Of a DNA stretch of 64,000 nucleotides, positions 49,501 through 61,500 are shown one piece after another (position 1 is the first letter of the stretch; each line of letters opens with the position of its first letter). Location: NCBI GenBank assembly GCA_025267735.1, contig CM046307.1, positions 8,376,258 to 8,440,257 of the forward strand, read 5' to 3'. The DNA comes from Mactra quadrangularis (lineage: Eukaryota > Mollusca > Bivalvia > Venerida > Mactridae). The position numbers and the translations under genes are program-made. The notes beneath the pieces are model-generated. The model was given only the letters and a program-made list of their open reading frames with translations, was not told the DNA's origin and did no database searches.

Positions 49501-52500
49501 TTCTTATTTTATAGTAACGTGAGTAATCAAATAAAACCTTAAAACAGACCAAAACTTTACAATTTTACAAAAATATAAAAACAACTTTATGAAAGAAGAA
49601 AGTTTAAACATTTTAGCATCATTTGCACAAAATTGATATCTTAAAAAATAAAAGAGATATGGCCGTTTTAAGAATTTTCCCTATACTTTTCTATTGACAA
49701 TCGAGCATCGAATTGAGATCATGTATGGGCCTAAAAGTTGGACATGATTAAGCTGCACATTATAATCTGATAAACTAACGCTCACTGATGATTGAAACCT
49801 TGATCATTACATAAATACATTTTACAATTTATTAACCAATATAAAAGAAAATAATAACACATCTAATAAAAGTAAAGAAACTATAGTTTACCTTGTGGAT
49901 CATGCTGTTCATTGAACATGAATACGTCTTTAATATATGAAGCCTTTATTAAAGCATTCTAAAATATAAACATACTCTGTTACAATGTACATTTTTGCAC
50001 ACAGTAGTTGCAGCTTTTTATCTTAAATCTGTATTTAACCTTTGGTTTGCATTATGATTTTTCTCTCTCCCTCCCTTTCAATTCGACATAAAACGTAAAA
50101 AAATAATCTGTTACGCATTTACCGTCGTCTAAAATAATGACATCAGGTTATTTTATCAGTATTTAAAATATCTAATTTGTTTTTCTATAAAACAGTTTAG
50201 ATACAGTTTTTTACATGCGTACATCTGGATTATCATTAAATTTATTATCTGACACCTAATAATTTGAAAAAAAAATCAGATCGCAAATCTTTCAAACTCG
50301 TACAGCCTCATTTAATAAAGTAGTCAAATTTATCATGCTTTAAGAGTACCAAATTTAATAAAAGCATCTTTATTTACTACAATTTTGTATTGACTAAATG
50401 TTTCCTATTTTAGAGATATAATACTTACTTTGGCCGTTTCTGGAACTGGAACCATCAGACGAAGTTGACCAGTAAACACAGCATTAGCTAGATTTCTATA
50501 AGCTTCAGTAATGTTTGGTTCGAGTTTGGAGATATCAGATGTTTCTATAAAAAAGGCAGAAAACAATAAAGTGTTCAGTTATAATATGGTTTTCAAACGT
50601 TATTAATCTTCGACCATTCGTAACAAAATTACGTAATAATGAAAAAATTAATGAATGATATATAAACTTAGATGAATATTAAAGGCAACTGTAGGGACAT
50701 AAATGGATTTTCATACATGTACTTCGTAATTTGCAACTTCATTATTAAACATAACTATTAAAAGTGTATCTGATGAGGACTTTAGTCACAGGTATTGATG
50801 TTCCGAGATGTACAAAATGGAGATTTTTAACTAATTTAATAACAATCAATACTTAAAATAGAATGTAACATTAGTCCTTGATGAAAGTTACTATGCACTT
50901 AATGTTTTCGAGAAATGAGAGCGTCAATTAGACCAATCACTTACTAGAATATGCCACGCAGCCATTAATTTTCTTCTGTGCAGTTCCACCAGTTGACAAA
51001 GCAACACTATTAGAGCTCATTAAACATTGACTTGAAAATGAGCAATAATAAAAACTGTTACATTGGAATGAATTGATACTAAGACATGTGGATGAACATT
51101 GACTGACAGAATGTGAACCTGACACAACTTGATCAACACGTGTAGGTATAAATCCATTTCGTATGAATGTAAAATAACCTGGAACGATAAAAACATGTAC
51201 ATTTATAAAATACGGAAAATGATAATGCTGTAGTAACACATTGTGTAGGTCCTATCACGGATAAATGACGGACTAATACAGCTCACAGTATTATACTTGA
51301 AGTAAGCATTGACTGCTATCAAACAGACATGGATAAAGGCCTCATATAGGAATCAATCAAGACATAAACACTACACATGCAAATATACAATGATAGATAT
51401 AAACGAGGTATTTCTGGTTTTCATTCAAGGGGCTAATTCGATTTTTAAAACAAGGATAGCCTTAAAGCATTTTCGTTTATGAGTGGTTTTTATAGGACTG
51501 ATTATTATAAGAAAAATAAGTAATGTTTGGTGGACACAAATAAAATGCAATCTTCAGTACTGAAAATAAAGGTCATTACAATAAAATGTACATGTATAAA
51601 AAGAAAGCAATACTAGTGAAAACTTTTGGGACTGTTGTAAACCAACTTTGAACATATTTACATATTTTTACAAGATATGCAAACATGTCGGTCAATGGTA
51701 AATATTATGCAAGTACACGAAGTTTAATACCATACACGTATAGTTGAATTTTAAAAGAATCAAAATATTTCAAGAAATGACAAAATTTTATATTTAATTG
51801 ATTAATGAATAGAACAACAGAAACATACTAACGTAATCTTTCTGGTTGAGCGATTAAAGATGTGGTTAGATATACATTTTTATCATCATGATCTAGTTTT
51901 GTTCTTTGAAATCTGATTAGCGAAGCTTGTGACCTGTTTGCCATAATGAAAATTGCTTCAATAATAAACATCTTTGATGTTGTGTTTAGAAATTCTGTAT
52001 AATGACCTGAAATAGATTGAAACATTTATTTTGACAAATATGTACAAAACAAAAATAATTCAATTTAATGCATTACCATAAAAATAGAACGTGTAAAAGT
52101 TTGTATAAGCATGTTTAGAGAAAAAAGAAAAAAATTCTCTTCATTACTATAGGAATTATTTGAATCATAATGATCCGTTATTTGTATTATGTATAATGTT
52201 GGTATTAATATACATATTATGATTTGAGTTTATATAGCGGCTGCGGCGCAAGGCGGTTATAACTCCATATTTCCTTATTTTTAACTGAAACCGTCTTTCG
52301 CTTAACCCGTTATTTTATGTTTTATTAGTATATATTAAATATTGTGCATTTTCCGCATTTTTGTAACGTGATTTTTCGCGCGATGACGTTACGTCATCGT
52401 CTGTTTATCCCCGCTTTGTTGTTTATACCTGAGGAAGCCTTAAATGGCGAAACGTTGTGAATAAACAATAAGAAAACAAGCTATGTGTTGGTAGTATTTG

Positions 52501-55500
52501 TAAATTAGATTTATTATAAGCATGTTTAAACATATACATATAAGTAACTGATTCAGGCCTTCATAAGAAAATGATAGATCTTCAATGTTATCCATATATA
52601 CTTTGTATCACATCGTTTTTCATCAGTAGTCAACGATTACATCATACATAGGCGTGTGTGTGCTTCAATGTACAGCTATTTGCACCGTATATATAATTTT
52701 ATCATGATATAACTAAACTGTACATGTATATGTTATTTATAATGTAATATTTACTTACCAGGAAACGTAATTTGTAATTGCTTGGTTTGATCGGAACTAA
52801 AACATAGATGTACATCAAATAATGAATGGTCCGGATGATCAGTATCAAAATCAAAGAAATGAAAGACCATGTACTGAGCTGTCTGAAACATATATAGTTA
52901 TAAAAGTAAACATTCACTATATGCACACCTAACATCGGCGAAACAAAATGTATTTGTAAGGACTGGCCTCCTTACAAATGGCTCCACAAAAAATACTTGA
53001 CAGTATGACATTGTTTGCGAATTTTAGTCGATAAATGCAAATATTAAACACTTGTAAAAAACACTTTGTATGTTGTGGATAGTACTGTGACTTTATTATA
53101 TTTAGTAAGAGTTTATAATGATAAAAGGATGAATATAGACGCCTTATCACTTGGTTTACATGGTAAGTGATGAAACATTAACGCGCAATACGAAAGTTAT
53201 ATATTATTTAATATACATTTGTAATTTAAAAAAATATTTCGTGGAATTGCTTGTAAATGATAACAATTATGCTTAAAGTAGAAAATTATTTATAGAAGAT
53301 CCGTTTCATGATGTAACTGAAGAATAAAGAGTCATTGGGTATGGAGATCCGTCTTTAGACAAAAAAGCTTGTATATGTTATAAAAGTAAATTGATATTTG
53401 ACGTATTTGAAATTAATAACTATTGTGTTTCTACTTACATTAATGACTGTTATTTCAAGACGTACTGGTTGACCTATTGAACCACCTAAATATCCATCAC
53501 TAATTTCCATCCAACCATTCTACAATGAAAATGAAAAAAAAATGTATACTGTGGTAATTGTATAACATACAAATAACAAGCTAACATAAAAATAATAGTT
53601 CCAATTTATGAAGAGAATAATAAAGATCAAAATTATTATTTTCTGAACTGACGCACTGAATAATCTCAGTACAACGTTGGTGACATCGTGTTTGTTAAAT
53701 ATGTATACTCCGTATTTGTCAAATTATGAAGCATAGATGCATCTAACAATACGGTCAAACCATCTTGTAGTTTTATAATTTCACTTTGGTTATACTATAC
53801 AATGTTAGAATATAATTCATCAAATAGCATGGTTTACCATAAAGTATATAAGGGCTAATTATATCCAGTAATATTCAACTTCATTATTTAAGTTTCTGGG
53901 AATGTCGTGAGATTTCAATGAGGTCAGAAAAGCCAGCACCTCTTTAAAACATTTGTTCATGAATCATTAAATCTCAATGAATTCTTTATATTTGCCTTTC
54001 TTGTAGCTTACGACATGTGTTTAGATACAACTGCAAGAATATATAATCAAAAGGCTAAATAATAAATTACTTACCGCAAGAAAAGCGTATCTAAATATTG
54101 CATTTGTTGTACCATTTTGATTTGGGAAATCCGTTCTCAAAGATTCAAATATATTACAGGTCAAACCACGTATAGTTTCCTGTAAAACAATATATTCAAT
54201 AAAAAATACTATACCAAGCAATATTATAAAATGTCATAAAGGAAATTATAATGGTAAGTGTTGTTTTATTTTAAAACGTAATTAAAAGATGTTGCAAAAA
54301 GCTTAACTTGAAACATGTACCAATCGCGAAAACTACAGAAGTTGTTTTAGCATATCTTCATTTACATTTTTGAAGCAACACAAACAACGAAACGATACTT
54401 AGTTTTTTCCAGTATCGTTACGATAGAAATATATTTAACGAACGCTATCAACAGACTCTGTCATAACAAATTTTATCTCTCAGAAATGTCACATTTTTAT
54501 CGCTGTAAAACATTTATATTAGAACATAAGAGCTTACCTGTCCAACGAAGAAATAATTAGCATCAATTTGGAACATGTTTAAAGGATCACGTAGTGTTAT
54601 AGAGTACGTTGCGTCAGGAGTGGTATTGGACGGTGCAAGTACACCTATATCATTACTGTCAATATTTGTTACTGTGCAGTTGCGATAAGACTTGTCTATG
54701 ATGTACTTTACACCTGAAATATAGTAGTATATCTAACTTGGATGTTATAAATTTAAAAGATGATGGTAGTATTCTGTGACGTATGCGAGAATACGCCAGG
54801 AATGTATTTTATGACCATATTCCACGAAGGTATATAGCAAAGGTTCCATCGTGCATTTTGTACCCAAAACACATTGACACAACGGGTGTCACGCGGAAGT
54901 TTATAATTGCTAGTTGGTGTAAATTTTGTGCTAGCATTTTGAATATGATATAGGCGTAGCATTAAGTGATTTTGACTGCAGCATTTTCTTTGCAGCAAAC
55001 AAAATAAATACCAATTGTAATCTTATCGTCACTAATATACTGATTCTCATTTAGTGACAAAAATATATGCTTATTATGACCTTTTTAACTTGAGTATTTG
55101 TTAACTGATTTTGTACGTATCAGTGATTCTGCGCAGTAAGACTAAAAGAAAACAGAAGTTTTTTTACCAGTTTTGAAGTCTTCTACGATAGACAAAGGTC
55201 TAGTTGTATAATATGGTGCAACTATTTTATTATAATGTATATCAGTTCTCACCAATTGAAAACCATCATCATACCAAACCTGGAATCAAGTATAAAAACG
55301 CATGAAAAGTAAGTATCGTTCTTACAAAGGATGAGGATACTCAGATTTATTCATAAATATGCGCAATGAAAAACTTCCATCAAAGAGTCTTCATTGGCAA
55401 ACGTCCTAGAAAACTTTGAAAAAGTTATCATACAAGCTACGATGAATGTTCCAATTTTGAATAAATGTTTAATTGTTTAAACTGTTTAGTATCACTTAAG

Positions 55501-58500
55501 TACTCGTGTATTATAGAAGAATATAATTTTTGCAACAACTTTAAAACTGACATTTTGCGTTTCATAATAAGACAATACATTTTTTCATTTGAAAGTTGAT
55601 TAATTAAAAGACTAATAATCTAACTTTACTAAAATGATATATCTAGGTAACAACGTGACTGCAGAACAACATTAATACCGTTATACAATACACTTGACAT
55701 ACACTTGACAAGTATATCACTACTACATTGTACTATAGTAATACACTGGGTATATCACTACATATAGACAGTGTATTCAGGAAGCACATATTACCTTAGT
55801 AGTAAAGATATGTTGTTGTGCTGGAATAGATAGTTCTACTGTATAACTGTATGCTGATGGTGCTTGAAACATACTTGAAGTATCTATGTTAGGATTCATC
55901 CAACCTAGAATGTTATATACAGTATGTAATTAACTAATATAACATTTTAACACTTCTAAGTCATATGAATAGGAATAAATAGATGGAGGTATTTTCTCTA
56001 GTTTTTGCCTTATGTGTTTTGATGACCTTTCTAATCTATGTTTGGATCTAATTTGTTTGATTTAGTTAAATAAAATGATAATTAACCCACGACATGTATA
56101 CTTTATAGTAACAACTGTTTTACTTTTTCAGGATTTTCATTTTTATAAACATTATACTTGTTGATGCTGAAAAAAGTTGATCATTGACTTTTTGTTATGG
56201 TTATAATATAAGTAAATTACTCACATAGAATTTCGGTAGGAAAATTACTGTTCAGTCGTCTTAAGACATGTGAAAAACACATGGTAACATACTTTCCGTA
56301 AAAACTTAAAAATAGCTTATTCCTTTTAATGATATCAAGTTGTTGGGTTTTTTAATTTCATTTTGAAAATTTAAATCTCAGTTAAGTGGTATCTGATTAA
56401 TTTAGTAGTATATAGGACCAAACAAGTAGTGGTGCTAAATAGATGTTCAAATGTTGAAGATAAAATGGGATGGATCAAATCTCAAGAAAAAAATTTAAGA
56501 TTCTGTTTATACTGCACATTTGTATATCTATTATCCATAGACTACTTACCAAATGTAATTACAACATCAACTGCAGTATATATCTGTAAGGATAATTATT
56601 ACATATGTAAATAAGAAATTAAAATGCTTTAGAAAATTATATATCTCAGATTATTCGAATAATAATACATTATTTAGTAATAATGATAAAAATACATCGT
56701 TGAAACCCAATGGTACTAATGAGTTATTTTATTTGTTGACGTATAGTACTCTCGGTTATCGAGGATGGCCAAATATGGATTAGAATCAAGCTGAAAAATA
56801 GAGTGCAATGTATAATTGCTTTAAAATACACGGAACATAACAGAACAGATAATTTATTTAAGATATGTACATAGTTCATTATCTTGTTTACTTGATCACA
56901 ATAAACTATACAAAATTTTCCAGAAAGAAAAATGCAAATAGAAGAATCTAGCGACCATGCAATCGTAGATAAAATTAACAGACACTTTGATTAAGAAAAA
57001 CTTGCAAATAAAAAAGCCTTACCCTTTGTCCAACATTTCTGATAATAAAGCTGCCATTATACACAGATTTTCGTAGAGATTGATATGCTTCAAGTATTGT
57101 TTTCTGTGCAGGGAAACCATCAACATTTCCTATATGATAAATATATAATATGTTTAATACTAAATCATTTTTTACACAATTATGTTTACAATACATAAAA
57201 TATCATGCTGGGAACTAAATTGTTTTTATTTTCTGCAATGTATATGTCATCTTTTTGTTTGTTCAATTACGTTTTCGATGTCTTGTCTTACTTATATAAT
57301 ACTAATGGTGTTTCAATATGCGAATTTTTATCAATCACTTTTACTTGTCAATGATGTTGAAAACGTCATTTTGTATCAACTCATTTGTTGAGTTCAGTTG
57401 AACTCGTTTATATCTTGTTTTCATTACATATTGTTATTTGAACTGGACTCTTACATTGTCTAAATATCTATCTTGAATATTGATTAAATGAACATTCGCA
57501 TTGCTTTTAAATTGCAAATTAGCGTCAATATTGTACATTACAAAAGTTGATATGCAAATACTTACTAGAATAATGATCGCAAGTTGGTGTGTTCTGCAGT
57601 ATACTACCATCGCCAACATGTTTAGAACTTAATCTACAAGTTTTATCATTAATACAATAATCATAACTATTACAAGTAAAACCTGGACTGTTTATACAGA
57701 AGCTAGCACAATCATCACTGCCTGTTGAATTTAATAATCTTGCATCGTCTGTGAATTCCATAGTTTTACCATCTATCTTAGTGAACTGTGCTGAAAATTG
57801 TTGTAAATTAATATCATAAACTATTGATGCAACATATGTATCTATTATAAAATAATTTGACTTTCGTTTGATAATTGTACGCAATCTGACTAACATTATC
57901 TTATGGTGGTCAATATTACATGATTTGAATGTGGCAAAGCATTCAAATTCTTAAACTTCAACTAATGAGAGCATTCAATTCTTAACTGCATTTATTACTT
58001 CAGTCATACTTACTTTATATACAGGTGTCTGTATTCCTAGCAGCAGTTAGTGGAGCTTTGCCTAATGTAACTGTTGCAACTGCTCTATTATTATGCATTT
58101 AATAAATTATAAAGCCTAAATTCTTTAGCCGACAACTTACTACGTTACGTTTGCTTTAATAAAAAATTTTTATTCTTGTTATACACCCATATACCTCAAC
58201 GAAATCATAACTTAACCTACCTTGATAAGTGGTTTGATCAAGTAATGTAGCACTAATAAATAAATTAGCATCATCTCTATCTATATGAATATTAGATACG
58301 CGTAATGTTGATACATGCATTTTCTCTGCTAATATAAGATGTGCCCATTCTTTAACTGACTTCTCATCGTTTGTATTTAAAGCACCTGAAAGTAATGATA
58401 TTTACGGTACATTTACTTAAAAAGGTAAGGTCGGGGATTAGAAATTTTTTGGTAAATATTTAACTTTCTTATTACTGAAATTTAAAGTCTAAGTGCGGTC

Positions 58501-61500
58501 TATATATTGGTATTGTTTAGAGGGCTCTTCTAAGACATTGTTTTTAAATGCAAGTCGCGTATATACATTTTTACAGTTGGGATGATAGTGACTTATATTG
58601 AAGTGTTCGTCACACGGTATACGTTGAAGTGCAAATATTATTTTCTAAGTTAACAATATTTGATTAAGATCAAGCGTTTCAAAATTGGCCTAGTATTATT
58701 ACCATTAATTTTGATCTTGTCGATAAGTGAAAGAGGTGGTCAAATTAAGAAATGTCTAAGTTATGTCATGCTAATAGGATGTCATGCTAATAGGATGTGG
58801 CCAAAAAATGTCAGCCTTGTAGTTGATTTGAAACGTTCTATCTATTCTATTCCATATAATGTGTTATAATAATATTCCAAGAACCAGTTCTTTTACAACT
58901 GATGATATAATTATTAAAATTACCTGGAAGCATTAGTTTGAATGATAACTTGTTGGCATTTTGAAAGCATTGACTGACATCATATGAATCAAGACCTGGT
59001 GACTTTGGATCAAACTCTACGAAGTTGTAAGTCAGAGTAAACCCAACCTGTATAAGATATAAAACGTGTGGTTATACGATACAATAGGTGAAAAGGCATC
59101 ATGTACGATTAAAATGTAATGTTTTACGTTTAACTTAAAATAAATTTCAAAGAATATTTAAAACACATGTTTGCACCTTTGATCGATTATTGGTTTTACT
59201 AAAACGCTACTTTAACATCTTTTGCTCTTTTACAGTAAAAAGAAAGTCCATAGAAAAATTCAGGGGTAAGCTATACAGTACACATCATCAAATAACGTTC
59301 TTACGGGTTAGAAATTCTTACTCATACTACAGCCTTATTAAAATTAAAACATTAACAATTGTATGCCTCACAAAAGCTTACGAAGAAATGATTGACTATT
59401 GTAACTACTCCTGTATTTTAACAGTATACTGTTACAACAATGTTAAGCAAAATACATAGAAATGCTTGATTATCCAATACTATTCAAAATCATGTTAAGA
59501 CTTACATCAGGGGCAAATAAATCCATCTTGACTGGTATACCGACTGGTTGTTGAATACTTTGATCAAAGATTTCTGTCCAATCTTGCTGAAATATAACAT
59601 AATATAATGTAATTCTGTTATGATGTTGATGTCCAAATATTCTGATACGGTACGATGACTAATTGTAGTAACATATAGAAGAGTCTAGGTCCGAGAGTTC
59701 ATTTTAGACAGTCAGATGTGTCATGTTGTTTAGAATATGTTTTAGTTATCTATAAATTACAGCATTGGTGTTGATTTATTTGTGTGTAGCATTACTTAAT
59801 AAATGAAACGATCTTCATATTCGGATCATTTTCGTTGTTGACTAAGACATACTTTTACATTCGATACATTGATTAATGAATAAATAAAATAACAGGTTAT
59901 ATATTATATAAATACCACATGGCAGTGAGGGTGACAGTACAGATTATCAACCCGAGGAAAATAATATCAACCGAGGCGCTAGCCGAGGTTGATATTATTT
60001 TTCAAGGGTTGATAATCTGTACTGTCACCCTCATTGCCATGTGGTATTTGTTTTATTATACCGAACAAAACAGTAACATGTAAATATTTATTGAACAACA
60101 AATAACAACACAGTAAAGAAAACAATCAGTACAATAAAAAAACTGAATTATATCACTAATATACCTTGCCGCGACCGGGATTCGAACCCGCGATCTCCGG
60201 ATTCGAAGTCTGACATGCTAACCACTACGCCACGGTCGCGGCTATTTACGGCTACTAATCGTTAATAAGTGGTCTCCCTTAGATAGCGGGTAATATTACC
60301 ATGTGATCGAACAAAATATCACCCGTTCCGGTATAGGGCTTTAGCATAGGGAAATTCCAGTGAGGTATAATAAAAATATTTATAGCACTACTCACTATAA
60401 CTGATCTAGAATATAATGATACTGAAAATGACCTTACCGCCAGAAAGTATACTGTTATGATAACTTTTTTATTGTTGACAAAATCGTGCACACTTAGATT
60501 TTGTGATACAGTTTGATACACATCACATAGTACATCACGTGTATAGATCTGTAATATATTTATACAACATAAAGGTTTAGACATTATTGACTTTACACTG
60601 ATTAGAAGGAACGATAGTCTAGTGGTATAACTTGCTTAGGCATCGAGAGGTCCAGGGTCCGAAGCCCACTTGAAGCTATTCTAATTTCATTGGGCAAGAA
60701 AATTACCCACAGTCGTTCCACTTCACCAGGTGCAAATGGTTTATGTGGAGGATCAATGAACAAATTAAGGGTAATTGTAAAGTCGGCTGAACATGTACAT
60801 CACAGCAGATATTAAATTGCACTTTAACTCTTTTTAGTTTATATACAGAACCGTATTGATTAATTCGACAAATATATTTATACATAAAAGTACAATAGTG
60901 TATGAATGTGGTGAAATGTTACCAAGACAGATAAGTTTCAATTTTTAATGATGGTATTATTTTTTTACACACTTTTATCATCAAAAATAGGAAGAAATAA
61001 AGGCAGAATAAAATACCAGGTCAGAAACTTTAAGACAAAGAAAATGTTTTATATTTTATGATAGAATCGGCTTAATTATAAGTACACTTAATTTATTTAA
61101 ACTTATCTTCGTATACATATAATAGCAATAATCAGATAAGTTTAGAAGCCAAGATACATTCCGTAAGAGAAAGAAAACTTGATATTTACATTTCTGAATA
61201 TTGGTAATGTCTTCAAGTTTATTGTAGTTTTATCAGAAGATGACCGAATTTATTACGAACAATATAAAGCTCAAATGTTGAAACAACACCGTAAGTAATC
61301 ATGTACGAAATTCTTACCTGTCCTATATAAGTATAGTTGTAATTCAGGTGAAAGAATTGTAATGGTGTTTTTAATTCTAATACATATGATTCCTTATATT
61401 TATATGCTGTCATATTTAGACCAGTATCCATTGATGAAGAAGACAGTGGAAGAGTTGTACAATTACCCAATGATTGATCAATTAAATAACGTACACCTGA

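Noticed and set aside
56429..56614. 61-codon + strand ORF
   Set aside because: Overlaps the - strand microexon and intron sequence; no + strand splice or domain support.
58014..58036. 23-nt candidate microexon between exon 9 and PAN1
   Set aside because: It would leave phase 0, while PAN1 needs phase 1. Exon 9 joins PAN1 directly, as exon 19 joins PAN2.
60165..60246. Functional tRNA-Arg gene
   Set aside because: Acceptor and T arms pair well, but the anticodon stem mismatch and likeness to the SINE head at 39.5 kb favour a SINE-derived copy. A covariance search could overturn this.
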